The translations under genes were made by a program, and so were the position numbers. This document shows positions 15,631-24,900 of a DNA stretch of 38,526 nt, one piece after another; the first letter of the stretch is position 1, and every line of letters begins with the position of its first letter. Under the pieces are notes generated by a model. The model did no database searches. It was not told the DNA's origin and worked only from the letters and a program-made list of their open reading frames with translations. The stretch lies in contig CADEDE010000023.1 of the NCBI GenBank assembly GCA_902825995.1, positions 1 to 38,526 of the forward strand, given 5' to 3'. The DNA comes from an uncultured Burkholderiales bacterium (GTDB lineage: Bacteria > Pseudomonadota > Gammaproteobacteria > Burkholderiales > Burkholderiaceae_C).

Positions 15631-16216
15631 GCCCCATGACCGCGTCAGGATCGGCCTGTTGTCGGTGAGCGACCGCGCCTCGGTCGGCGTCTATGAAGAC
15701 CAGGGCGTCCCGGCGCTGCGGGCCTGGCTACAACGCGCGCTGCTCAATCCGATCGAGTGGGATGCGCGGGTGATCCCCGACGAAGAGGACGGCATCGCCG
15801 AAGCGCTGATCGATCTGGTCGATCGCCAGCATTGCGACCTGGTGCTGACCACCGGCGGCACCGGCCCGGCCCTGCGCGACGTGACGCCCGAGGCCACGCT
15901 GGCGGTCGCCGACAAGCTCATGCCGGGCTTTGGCGAGCAGATGCGGCAGATCAGCCTGAACTTCGTGCCGACAGCGATCCTGTCGCGGCAGATCGCGGTG
16001 ATCCGCAAGCAATGTCTGATCGTCAATTTGCCGGGGCAGCCGAAGTCGATCGCCGAGACTTTGCAGGGCTTGCCATTGGCTGCACCGCCGGTGCATGGGA
16101 TCTTTGCGGCGGTACCGTATTGCATCGACCTGATTGGGGGCCCTTATTTCGAGACCGACGACGCCGTGTGCAAGGCGTTTCGGCCGAAGTCTGCACTTCG
16201 CGCTGCGCGGGGGTAG
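15623..16216 (+). CDS. mog: Molybdopterin adenylyltransferase
   Basis: The 197-residue protein is a MogA-type enzyme. It starts RIGLLSVSDRASVGVYEDQG (residues 9-28) and carries the MPT-binding loop TTGGTGPALRDVTPEAT (about 76-92), then AILSRQIAVIRKQCLIVNLPGQPKSI and a C-terminal VPYCIDLIGG. It adenylates molybdopterin before molybdenum insertion. The ATG overlaps the yjgA stop by eight bases. No other molybdenum cofactor gene is in the window. Confidence 0.94.
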   Translation: MSEPHDRVRIGLLSVSDRASVGVYEDQGVPALRAWLQRALLNPIEWDARVIPDEEDGIAEALIDLVDRQHCDLVLTTGGTGPALRDVTPEATLAVADKLMPGFGEQMRQISLNFVPTAILSRQIAVIRKQCLIVNLPGQPKSIAETLQGLPLAAPPVHGIFAAVPYCIDLIGGPYFETDDAVCKAFRPKSALRAARG

Positions 16217-16233
16217 TTCTTCCCGGGCATGAA

Positions 16234-16239
16234 GACAAT
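16234..16239 (+). promoter_or_regulatory. Putative -10 of leaderless transcript (COG4255-like gene)
   Basis: GACAAT ends six bases before the ATG at 16246, exactly as at 1645-1650. There is no Shine-Dalgarno sequence. The -35 area does not match consensus. Confidence 0.4.
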
Positions 16240-16245
16240 CGACCG

Positions 16246-17181
16246 ATGCACCTGATCATCGCCTTCGCTGCACCGCTGTCCGACAGCAAGCACGCGGCAC
16301 TGTCGGCCACCGAGACCCCCGCGCTGAACCGCCTGCTGGCGCGCTGGGCCGAAGCCCGGCGCGACGACGGCGACGACTCAACGCTGTCGCCGCCCCACGA
16401 GCGCGCGCTGGCCACCGGACTCGGCTTGACCGGCGGCGACGGTGGCCTGCCCTGGGCCGCGCGGCAGGCCGCTGCCGATGGCCTTGCGGTTGGCACCCAG
16501 GCCTGGGGTCTGCTGACCCCTGTGCACTGGCGCGTCGGCAGCGATGGCGTGCATCTGGCCGACCCCGAAGCGCTGGCGCTGAGCGACGCCGAATCGCGCA
16601 CCCTGTTCGACGCCGTGCGGCCCGTGTTCGAGAGCGAGGGCTACACGCTGGCCTGGGGCGCTGCGCTGCGCTGGTACGCCGCGCACGCTTGTTTGCAGGG
16701 CCTGACCACGGCGTCGCTCGACCGCGTGGTCGGCCGCAACATCGACGCCTGGTTGCCGCGCCAGCCCGCAGCCAGGCGCCTGCGCCGGCTGCAAAACGAA
16801 GTGCAGATGTTGCTGCACAGCCTGCCGCTGAACGAAGCCCGCGAAGCAGCGGGCGCGCTGCCGGTCAACTCGTTCTGGTTGAGCGGTTGCGGCGCAGCGC
16901 AGCCCGAGCGCAGCCACGACATGCGACTCGATGAGCGCCTGCGCAGGCCAGCGCTGCAGGGCGACGGCGCGGCATGGTGCGAGGCCTGGCGGGCGATCGA
17001 CGCCGACGCCGTGGCCGCGCTGCTCGCCGCCGCCGCGCGCGGCGAGCCGGTGCGCCTGACCCTGTGCGGCGAACGCAACGGCGTCGAACTCGCGCCGCGC
17101 CCGCGTGGCTGGTGGCAGCGCATCGCCGAGACCCTTTCCCCGGTGCGCAACAACGCACGCGCCGTGCTGGAATCGCTTTGA
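16246..17181 (+). CDS. Conserved protein, COG4255/RpfE-like (phosphoglycerate mutase-like annotation)
   Basis: The 311-residue protein is not assigned a proven function. It starts MHLIIAFAAPLSDSKHAAL and has LPWAARQAAADGL, AWGLLTPVHWRVGSDGVHLADP, NEVQMLLHSLPLNEARE and PVNSFWLSGCGA, the last two being reminiscent of the COG4255 family that relatives annotate as RpfE-type regulator or cofactor-independent phosphoglycerate mutase-like. It lacks a signal peptide and clear membrane segment. Position directly before recJ, with the recJ start overlapping its stop, is the same link seen for rpfE and recJ in Xanthomonas, recalled from memory. The open frame upstream of 16246 lies over mog. Confidence 0.7.
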   Translation: MHLIIAFAAPLSDSKHAALSATETPALNRLLARWAEARRDDGDDSTLSPPHERALATGLGLTGGDGGLPWAARQAAADGLAVGTQAWGLLTPVHWRVGSDGVHLADPEALALSDAESRTLFDAVRPVFESEGYTLAWGAALRWYAAHACLQGLTTASLDRVVGRNIDAWLPRQPAARRLRRLQNEVQMLLHSLPLNEAREAAGALPVNSFWLSGCGAAQPERSHDMRLDERLRRPALQGDGAAWCEAWRAIDADAVAALLAAAARGEPVRLTLCGERNGVELAPRPRGWWQRIAETLSPVRNNARAVLESL

Positions 17182-18962
17182 CCGACAACCCGGCGCTGAT
17201 CGAAACCCGCGACGTGCCACCGCGCACCGTATTTGCCCTCGAACAAGCCGGCGTGCACCCTCTGCTCGCGCGCCTCTTTGCCGCGCGCGGCGTGACACAG
17301 GTGGCCGAACTCGACGCTGCGCTCGCGCATCTGCTGCCGCCGGCCACCCTGCAAGGCACTGACGCAGCAGCGAAGTTGCTGGCCGAGGCCATCGCCGCAA
17401 AGAAGAATATCTGCGTTGTCGCCGACTACGACTGCGACGGCGCAACCGCCTGTGCCGTGGCCCTGCGCGGTCTGGCCTGGCTCGGCGCGGCAACCGGCAC
17501 GCTGCACTATGTTGTGCCCGACCGCACGCTGCATGGCTACGGCCTGACGCCGGCCATCGTCGATCTCGCTTTGGCCAAGAACCCGCAATTGCTGGTCACG
17601 GTGGACAACGGCATCGCCAGCTTCGATGGCGTGGCCCATGCGCGCGCGCATGGGCTCGACGTGCTGGTCACCGACCATCACCTGCCGGCGTCGATCGACG
17701 GTGCAGTGACGCTGCCCAACGCCACCGCGATCGTCAACCCCAACGCGCCCGGCGACGGTTTTGCCAGCAAGGCGCTGGCTGGCGTCGGCGTGATGTTCTA
17801 CGTGCTGCTCGCGCTGCGCGCCGAACTGCGATCGCGCAGCGCGTTTGCCGACGGCACGCAGCCCAGGCTCGATGCACTGCTGGATCTGGTCGCGCTCGGC
17901 ACCGTCGCCGATGTGGTCAAGCTCGACGCCAACAACCGCCGCCTCGTCGCCCAGGGCCTGAAGCGCATCCGCAGCGGCCGCATGCAGCCCGGCATCGCCG
18001 CGCTGTTCGCCGCCGCCGGCCGCCAGCCCGCGCGCGCGACGGCCTTCGACTTCGGCTTTGCGCTCGGCCCACGCATCAACGCCGCCGGGCGGCTGGCCGA
18101 CATGACCCTGGGCATCGAGTGCCTGCTCACCGACGATGCCGCGCGCGCGGCTGAACTGGCGCAGCAGCTCGACGCCATCAACCGCGAGCGCCGCGAGGTC
18201 GAGGCCGGCATGCGCGAGCAGGCCGAGGCAGCGCTCGAACACCTGATGCTGGAAAACGACTCGGGTGATGCACCGCCGGCGCTGTCCCTGTTCGATGCCT
18301 CGTTTCACGAGGGCGTGGTCGGCATCGTCGCCGGCCGCCTGAAAGACCGGCTGCACCGCCCGACCTTCGTTTTCGCCCGCGGTGCCGACGGCGCCCTGAA
18401 AGGCTCGGGCCGCTCGATCCCGGGTTTTCATCTGCGCGACGCGCTCGACCTGGTGGCCAAACGCCACCCCGGCGTGCTGTTGCGCTTTGGCGGCCACGCC
18501 ATGGCCGCCGGCTGCACGCTGTCCGAAACGCACTTCGACACCTTCGACCAAGCCTTGCAGCGCGTGGCCCGCGAATGGCTCGACGCGGCGACGCTGACGC
18601 GGCGCATCCGCACCGACGGCGCACTCGCGCTCGAATACTTCAACGCCGAAACCGTGGCCACGCTCGAGGCCCAGGTCTGGGGCCAGGCCTTCGAGGCGCC
18701 GCTGTTCTGCGACGAGGTCGATGTGCTGGCGCAGCGCCTGGTCGGCGACAAGCATCTCAAGCTGCGCGTGCGCCACCTCGGCCAACCGCGCGATGCGATC
18801 TGGTTCGGCCACGCCGAACCGGTCGCCGAACGCGTGCGCCTGGCCTACCGTTTGGCCCTGGACGAATACAACGGCCAGCAGCGTTTGCAGATGGTGGTCG
18901 AGGCCGCCGCGCCCGCGTCGCCTGTTGCAGATGGCAACAGCCGATCGAGGCGCAGGGCGTAG
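17178..18962 (+). CDS. recJ: Single-stranded-DNA-specific exonuclease RecJ
   Basis: The 594-residue protein has the DHH phosphoesterase motifs: VVADYDCDGATA (80-91), TVDNGI (141-146), VTDHHLP (164-170), LGTVADVV, and the DHHA1 part with GSGRSIP and FGGHAMAAG. It degrades single-stranded DNA 5' to 3' in recombination and mismatch repair. No ATG exists near the N-terminus; a TTG at 17178 gives the family start and its codon overlaps the preceding stop (TTGA), so translation is likely coupled. Length is normal. An in-frame GTG eleven codons later is the alternative. Confidence 0.94.
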   Translation: MTDNPALIETRDVPPRTVFALEQAGVHPLLARLFAARGVTQVAELDAALAHLLPPATLQGTDAAAKLLAEAIAAKKNICVVADYDCDGATACAVALRGLAWLGAATGTLHYVVPDRTLHGYGLTPAIVDLALAKNPQLLVTVDNGIASFDGVAHARAHGLDVLVTDHHLPASIDGAVTLPNATAIVNPNAPGDGFASKALAGVGVMFYVLLALRAELRSRSAFADGTQPRLDALLDLVALGTVADVVKLDANNRRLVAQGLKRIRSGRMQPGIAALFAAAGRQPARATAFDFGFALGPRINAAGRLADMTLGIECLLTDDAARAAELAQQLDAINRERREVEAGMREQAEAALEHLMLENDSGDAPPALSLFDASFHEGVVGIVAGRLKDRLHRPTFVFARGADGALKGSGRSIPGFHLRDALDLVAKRHPGVLLRFGGHAMAAGCTLSETHFDTFDQALQRVAREWLDAATLTRRIRTDGALALEYFNAETVATLEAQVWGQAFEAPLFCDEVDVLAQRLVGDKHLKLRVRHLGQPRDAIWFGHAEPVAERVRLAYRLALDEYNGQQRLQMVVEAAAPASPVADGNSRSRRRA

Positions 18963-18972
18963 GCTCGCGACC

Positions 18973-20184
18973 ATGAATGCGCCCGCGGGATCCGCAACCA
19001 CCACCGCGCTGCGCCGTGCCCTCGGCTGGACCGTGGGCGGGCTGCTGGCGCTGATCGCCGCCTGCGGCGGCGGCAGCAGCGCGGCCGCACCGACGCCATC
19101 GCCACCGACCGGCCCGATCAAAGCCACCGTGCTCGCGGCCACACTGGCCAGCCCCTGGGGCCTGGCCTTCCTGCTCGACGGGCGCATGCTGGTCACGCAA
19201 AAAGGCGGCTCGATGGTCATCGTGCGCGCCGACGGCTCGGCCATCGACGCCACGCTGAGCGGCGTGCCGGCCGTCAACAGCAGCGGTCAGGGTGGTTTGC
19301 TCGACGTCGCGCTCGACCCCGATTTCGCCACTGATCCCTGGGTCTATTTCAGCTTCTCCGAAGACGGCAGCGGCGGCGCCGGCACGGCCTTGGCGCGTGG
19401 CCGCCTGGCCGGTAATGCGCTGCAAAACGTGGCCGTGATCTGGCGCCAGACGCCCAAGGTCAACAGCGGCATCCACTTCGGCTCGCGCATCGTTTTCCGC
19501 TCCGACAAGACCCTGTTCCTGACTGTCGGCGAACGCGGCCAGGACGACCCCGCCGCGCCGACTGCACAAAATGCGCAGAACGTGGCCAAGACTTTGGGCA
19601 AGGTGCTGCGCCTGAACCGCGACGGCAGCATCCCGCTCGACAACCCGGTGTTCAACCTGCCCGGCGCCCTGCCCGGCCTGTGGAGCATCGGCCACCGCAA
19701 CCCGCAGGGCGCGGCGCTAAAGCCCGGCAGCGACGAGCTCTGGATCACCGAACACGGCCCGCGCGGCGGCGACGAATTGAACCGCGTGCTGGCCGGGCGC
19801 AACTACGGCTGGCCGCTGGTGAGCTACGGCTGCCCCTACACCTTCACGCAGTCCGACCCGTCGTGCCGCCCCGGCGGCGGCACGCATGCGCCGACCTTCG
19901 AAGAACCCCGAAGCACCTGGCTGCCGATCTCGACGGCGCCGTCGGGCCTGGCCTTCTACGACGGCGCGCGGTTCCCCGAGTGGAGCGGCAACCTGTTCGC
20001 CGGGGCGCTGGTCGGTGCCACGCTGTGGCGCCATGTGCTGGACGCCAGCGGCGCGGTGACCCTGCGCGACGAGGTGGCTGCCGTGAAGGCCCTGGGTCAG
20101 CGCATCCGCGCCGTCAAGCAGGGGCCCGACGGCTGGCTCTACCTGCTGACCGACGACGGCAGGATCGTGCGCATCGAACGCTGA
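18973..20184 (+). CDS. PQQ-dependent sugar dehydrogenase-like lipoprotein
   Basis: The 403-residue protein has a lipoprotein leader: a hydrophobic stretch ending LLALIAAC with the lipid-carrying Cys at residue 31, then a Gly/Ser/Pro linker. The mature part is a six-bladed propeller of the soluble glucose/sorbosone dehydrogenase family: PWGLAFLLDGRMLVTQK, GLLDVALDPDF, FGSRIVF, LGKVLRLNRDG, GHRNPQG, WITEHGPRGGDELN, and LAFYDG. Two cysteines (CPYTFTQSDPSC) may form a disulfide. It probably oxidises aldose sugars with PQQ in the periplasm; no pqq genes are nearby. It starts ten bases after recJ without a ribosome binding site. Confidence 0.88.
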   Translation: MNAPAGSATTTALRRALGWTVGGLLALIAACGGGSSAAAPTPSPPTGPIKATVLAATLASPWGLAFLLDGRMLVTQKGGSMVIVRADGSAIDATLSGVPAVNSSGQGGLLDVALDPDFATDPWVYFSFSEDGSGGAGTALARGRLAGNALQNVAVIWRQTPKVNSGIHFGSRIVFRSDKTLFLTVGERGQDDPAAPTAQNAQNVAKTLGKVLRLNRDGSIPLDNPVFNLPGALPGLWSIGHRNPQGAALKPGSDELWITEHGPRGGDELNRVLAGRNYGWPLVSYGCPYTFTQSDPSCRPGGGTHAPTFEEPRSTWLPISTAPSGLAFYDGARFPEWSGNLFAGALVGATLWRHVLDASGAVTLRDEVAAVKALGQRIRAVKQGPDGWLYLLTDDGRIVRIER

Positions 20185-20347
20185 GGCTCGCGGCGCCGGC
20201 CCTCGGCGACCGTGCGCAGACCGACCTGCACGCGGACTGGGACCAGCGCTGCAAGGGCGGCTTGCGCCCGACCGACGGGCCCATGTTCGTCGAGGGCCTT
20301 GCATGGATGCGCAAGGCGGTGTCGGCATCGAGCCCGTAGCGCGAAGC
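20185..20347. other. Gap without recognised gene
   Basis: This 163-base gap between the sugar dehydrogenase and the ArsR gene holds an open plus-strand frame through 20339 whose translation includes ADWDQRCKGGL and GPMFVEGLAWM. The residue mix looks protein-like but I recognise no homologue and see no ribosome binding site. It might be the remnant of a lost gene. No terminator hairpin stands out between the two convergent genes. Confidence 0.25.
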
Positions 20348-20773
20348 TCAGCGACGATGGCCGACGGGTGCGCGTCGAACGCTGGGCGGTTTCAGCCGCT
20401 TCGCCGGCACCGCAAACGGCGCACGCTCATGCGCCGTGCGGTCGATGCGCCGCGCGATGCTGTCGCAGACCAGATCGCACAGGGCGTAGATCGAGGCGTC
20501 GGCGATGCGGTAATAGGCGCTGTTGCCGCGCGGCTCGCGCTTCAGCAGGCCGTGCTGGGTCAACAGGGCCAGGTGGCGCGAGACATTGGCGGCGCTGTAG
20601 CCGGTGAGCTCGGCCAGCTCGCCGACATTGCGCTCGCGCTCGCGCAGCAGGTTCAGCAGTTGCAGACGCGTCGGTTCGGCCAGGGCCTGGAAGTAGGCCG
20701 CAACCTGCGCCAACGCTTCGGGGGGAAGATTTTGCATGGCCGGACAAGCCTGGGCTCGGATACTGTTGATCAT
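20348..20773 (-). CDS. ArsR-family winged-helix repressor
   Basis: The 141-residue protein has the ArsR fold: ALAEPTRLQLLNLLRERERNV (30-50), the recognition helix region GYSAANVSRHLALLTQHGLL (58-77) and the wing REPRGNSAYYRIAD (79-92). It lacks the classical ELCVCDL metal box; instead a Cys pair, Cys99 and Cys103 (ALCDLVCD), lies in the C-terminal helix, so it may sense a thiol-reactive, sulfur or metal signal. It is divergent from the RND operon, which it probably represses. Starts at 20737 or 20848 are possible; 20773 has CCGGAG upstream and leaves the divergent promoter free. Confidence 0.85.
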   Translation of the reverse strand: MINSIRAQACPAMQNLPPEALAQVAAYFQALAEPTRLQLLNLLRERERNVGELAELTGYSAANVSRHLALLTQHGLLKREPRGNSAYYRIADASIYALCDLVCDSIARRIDRTAHERAPFAVPAKRLKPPSVRRAPVGHRR

Positions 20774-20816
20774 GCCTGAAACGACTCCGGATCGATATCT
20801 TTGCTCAATTGCAGAC

Positions 20817-20845
20817 TTGACTATTTGCTCACATGCGCAATAATA
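20817..20845 (+). promoter_or_regulatory. Promoter and dyad operator of the RND operon
   Basis: TTGACT (20817-20822) is a good -35, and AATAAT (20839-20844) a good -10 with a 16-base spacer. Between and over them lies an imperfect dyad, TATTTGCTCA (20823-20832) with TGCGCAATA (20835-20843), the kind of AT-flanked inverted repeat bound by ArsR repressors. A second copy of TTGCTCA is at 20801-20807. The region is AT-rich against its surroundings. The promoter makes the ATG at 20881, not that at 20833, the adaptor start. Confidence 0.55.
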
Positions 20846-20880
20846 CACCTCAATTTCAAGCTGTTGCCCGGTCCAGCCCC

Positions 20881-21927
20881 ATGTCCGCCCTGCGCCGTTT
20901 CGCCCTGTTCTGGCTGGTCGCCAGCGCCTCGGCCACCGCCCTCGCCGCGCCGCCCGCTGCTGCAGCCCCGAATTCCGCGCCGGCCCAGACCGCCAGCGCC
21001 CGGCCCTCGGCCGCCTTCGACGGCGTGGTCGAGGCGCTGCGCCAGAGCGTCATCGCGGCGCAGGTGGCCGGTGCGGTGGTCAAGCTCGATGTCAAGGCCG
21101 GCGACCGGGTGCGCGCCGGCCAGGTGCTGTTGCGCATCGACGCCCGCGCCGCCGACCAGACGGCGGCCGCCGGCGCAGCCCAGGCGCGCGCGGCGCTCGC
21201 CCTTCAGGAAGTGGCCGCCAAGGACCACCAACGCCAGCAGCAACTGTTCGTGCAGCACTTCATCAGCCAGGCTGCACTCGACCGCGCCACCGCCGAATAC
21301 CGTGCCGCACAGGCGCAGGTGGCCGCGCAGCTGGCGCAGGCCGGCGCGGCGCGCACGCAGACCAGGTTGCACGTGGTGCTGGCACCCTACGCCGGCGTGG
21401 TGGCCCAGGTGCCGGTGGCGCTGGGCGACATGGCGCTGCCGGGCCGCCCCCTGGTCGAGATATACGACCCGGGGGCGTTGCGCGTGACGGCGTGGGTGCC
21501 GCAGTCGGTCGCCGCTCAATGGGCTGTGGAAACGCTGCCACGCGTGGAGCTGCCGGGCTTGGCAGAGACCGCGCGCTGGCCCGCACCGACCCGTGCCGAG
21601 AAACTGCCGACGCTCGACGCCGCGACCCACACGGTGCAGGTGCGGGTGGGCCTGCCGGCCGGGCTGCAAGGCGTAGCGCCGGGCCTGTTCGCGCGGCTCT
21701 GGCTGCCGGTAGCCGCGGGTCGCGAGCCCAGCCTGTGGGTGCCGGCGGCAGCCATCGTGCGCCGCGCCGAACTGACCGCGCTCTACGTGCAGAGCGCCGA
21801 GGGCAAGCCCTTGCTGCGCCAGGTGCGGCTCGGCCGCAGCGACGGCGAGCGCATCGAGGTACTGACCGGTGTTATGGCCGGCGAGCGCGTGCTGACCGAT
21901 CCGCAGGCCGCTGCGCGGTCGCGCTGA
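20881..21927 (+). CDS. RND efflux periplasmic adaptor (membrane fusion protein)
   Basis: The 348-residue protein has a Sec-type leader (FALFWLVASASATALAA, cleavage near residue 23) and the adaptor plan: a lipoyl half-motif at VVKLDVKAGDRVRAGQVLLRIDA, a helical hairpin of about 70 residues rich in Gln/Ala (QQQLFVQHFISQAALDRATAEY), the second lipoyl half APYAGVVAQVPVALGDMALPGRPL, then the beta-barrel and membrane-proximal domains. It would join the inner-membrane pump to an outer-membrane channel. It is the first gene of the operon and is followed ten bases later by the pump. Confidence 0.9.
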   Translation: MSALRRFALFWLVASASATALAAPPAAAAPNSAPAQTASARPSAAFDGVVEALRQSVIAAQVAGAVVKLDVKAGDRVRAGQVLLRIDARAADQTAAAGAAQARAALALQEVAAKDHQRQQQLFVQHFISQAALDRATAEYRAAQAQVAAQLAQAGAARTQTRLHVVLAPYAGVVAQVPVALGDMALPGRPLVEIYDPGALRVTAWVPQSVAAQWAVETLPRVELPGLAETARWPAPTRAEKLPTLDAATHTVQVRVGLPAGLQGVAPGLFARLWLPVAAGREPSLWVPAAAIVRRAELTALYVQSAEGKPLLRQVRLGRSDGERIEVLTGVMAGERVLTDPQAAARSR

Positions 21928-21937
21928 GGGCCGGGCC

Positions 21938-24900
21938 GTGCAAGCGCTGGGTGTCTCGGGCCGCATCGCGGCGTTCTTCCAGGCCGCGCGCATCACGCCG
22001 CTGCTGGCGCTGGTAGCGCTGCTGCTCGGTATCTTCGCGGTGACGGTCACGCCACGCGAGGAAGAACCGCAGATCGACGTCACGATGGCCAATGTGCTGA
22101 TCCCGTTCCCGGGCGCCAGCGTGCGCGACGTCGAGCAGATGGTGGCCGGGCCGGCCGAACAGGTGCTGGCGCAGATGGCCAGCATCGAGCATGTGTATTC
22201 GGTGTCGCGGCCGGGCCTGGCGGTGCTGACGGTGCAGTTCAAGGTCGGCGTGTCGCGCACCGAAGCCCTGGTGCGCCTGTACGACACGATCAACGCCAAC
22301 GCCGACTGGTTGCCCAAGGGCCTGGGCGTGCTCGACCCGATCATCAAGCCCAAGGGCATCGACGATGTGCCGATCGTCACGCTGACGCTGTTCAGCAAGA
22401 ACCCGGCCAGCGGGGCCTTCGATCTCGAGCGCGTGGCGCACAGCATCGAAGCCGACTTGAAGCGCGTGGCCGGCACGCGCGAGGTGACGACGATCGGCGG
22501 CCCGGGCCGCGCCCTGCTGGTCGAGATCGACCCGGCGCGCCTGGCCGGCGCCGGCCTCACGGTGGCCGATCTGCGCGCGGCGCTGCTGTCGGCCAATCTC
22601 GGCCTGCCGGTCGGCGAGCTGATTGCCGGCAACCGCGCGCTGGCGGTCGAGTCGGGGCCCTTCCTGGCCAGTGCCGCCGAGGTTGGCGCACTGGTGGTCG
22701 GCGTGCATGACGGCAAGCCGGTGTTCATGAACGACGTGGCAACGCTGCGCGACGGGCCGCCGCCGGCCGCGCGCTACGTCTGGCACGGCAGCGCGGGCCC
22801 CGACGCGGCCGAGCACCCTGCGGTCACCGTGGCGGTGACCAAGAAGCCGGGTGAAAACGCCATCGACGTCGCCAATGCCGTGCTGCGCCGCGTCGAGTCG
22901 CTGCGCAATACCGTGATCCCGGCCGAGGTGCAAGTCAGCGTCTCGCGCAACTACGGCGCCAGCGCCAACGACAAGGCCATGAAGCTGATCCAGAAGCTGG
23001 GCTTTGCGACCGCCTCGGTCGTGGCCCTGGTGTTCTTCGCCCTCGGCCGGCGCGAGGCAGCGATCGTCGGCGCCGCCGTCGTGCTGACGCTGACGGTGAC
23101 CCTGTTCGCCTCCTGGGCCTGGGGCTTCACGCTGAACCGCGTCTCGCTGTTCGCGTTGATCTTCTCGATCGGCATCCTGGTCGATGACGCGATCGTGGTG
23201 GTGGAAAACATCCACCGCCACCAGCAGTTGTTTCCCGAGCGCACGCTGGCGCAAATCATTCCCGGTGCGGTCGATGAAGTCGGCGGGCCGACGATCCTGG
23301 CCACGCTGACGGTCATCGCCGCGCTGCTGCCAATGGCTTTCGTCTCGGGCCTGATGGGGCCCTACATGAGTCCGATCCCGATCAACGCCAGCCTGGGCAT
23401 GATCCTGTCGCTGGCGGTGGCCTTCGTCGTCACGCCGTGGCTGGCGCGGCTGTGGATGAAGCCAGGGGCTGCACAGGGCGCGCAGCATCATGGTCTGGCC
23501 GGAAAACTCGCGCCGCTGTTCGAACGCCTCTTTCGCCCGCTGCTCGATGCCAAGCGCGGCGCCCGCCGCCGCGGCGTGCTCGGCCTCGCCGTCGCCGCGC
23601 TGATCGCGATCTCGCTGCTGCTGCCCGCGACCGGGCTGGTGGTGCTGAAGATGCTGCCCTTCGACAACAAATCGGAGTTCCAGGTCGTCGTCGATATGCC
23701 GGCCGGCACGCCGCTGGAGAAGACCGCCGCGGTCTTGCACCAACTCGGCGCGCACCTGGCCAACGTGCCCGAGGTCACCGACTACCAGGCCTATGCCGGC
23801 ACGGCGGCGCCGATCAATTTCAATGGCCTGGTGCGCCAGTACTACCTGCGCAGCGGCGGCGAAGTCGGCGACATCCAGGTGAATCTCGTGGACAAGCACC
23901 TGCGCAAGGCGCAAAGCCACGCCATCGCCGCGCGTGTGCGCCCGGCATTGCAAAAGATCGGCGCGCGTTTCGGCGCCAATGTCAAGGTGGTGGAAGTGCC
24001 GCCGGGGCCGCCGGTGCTGGCGCCGCTGGTGGCCGAGATCTACGGGCCCGAAGCCGAAGGGCGGCGCGAAGTGGCCCGCGCCGTGCGCGCGCAGTTCGAA
24101 AAGACCACCGGCCTGGTTGACGTCGATGACAGCAGCATCGCCGCGGCCCCCAAGGCCGTGCTGGTGGTGGACCGGCGCAAGGCCGCATTGCTCGGCGTGC
24201 CGCAGCAGGCGATCGTGACCACGCTGCGCGCCGGCCTGGCCGGCGAAGCCACGGCCTACCTGCACGACCAGAGCAAATACCCGGCGGCGGCGACCCTGCA
24301 ACTACCGGCCGAACGCCACGGCGACCTGGAGGCCCTGCTCCAGCTCACGGTGCGCAGCAGCGCCGGCAAACTGGTGCCGATCCGCGAGTTGGTGACGCTG
24401 CGCGACACCCTGCGCGAGCAACCGATCCATCACAAGGATCTGCTGCCGGTGAACTACGTCTTCGGCGACATGTCGGGCGGGCCCGACAGCCCGCTGTATG
24501 GCCTGTTCGCGATGCGCGGCGAGCTGGGCCAGCTGGTCACGCCCAGCGGCGGCCCCTTGGTCGAATATTTCATCCGCCAGCCCGACGACGCCTGGCGCGA
24601 CTACGCGCTGAAGTGGGACGGCGAATGGCAGATCACCTACGACACCTTCCGCGACATGGGCCTGGCCTATGCCGTCGGCCTGGTGCTGATCTACCTGCTG
24701 GTGGTGGCGCAGTTCGGCTCCTACCTGACGCCGCTGATCATCATGGCGCCGATCCCGCTGACCATCATCGGCGTGATGCCGGGCCACGCATTGCTCGGCG
24801 CGCAGTTCACGGCCACCAGCATGATCGGCATGATCGCGCTGGCCGGCATCATCGTGCGCAATTCGATCCTGCTGGTCGATTTCATCGAGCTGCAGTTGCG

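Noticed and set aside
16641..19277. Long minus-strand open frame (over 800 codons) opposite recJ and the sugar dehydrogenase
   Set aside because: It is antisense to two well-recognised genes, has Arg/Ala/Gly-rich low-complexity content and no known motif; GC-rich DNA makes such frames common.
20833..20880. Earlier ATG for the adaptor protein
   Set aside because: It lies inside the -35/-10 and dyad region and puts 16 odd residues before a normal signal peptide starting at 20881.
21872..24301. Long minus-strand open frame opposite the adaptor and pump
   Set aside because: Antisense to an RND pump with clear motifs; the His/Arg/Gln-rich translation is typical of a frame shadow.
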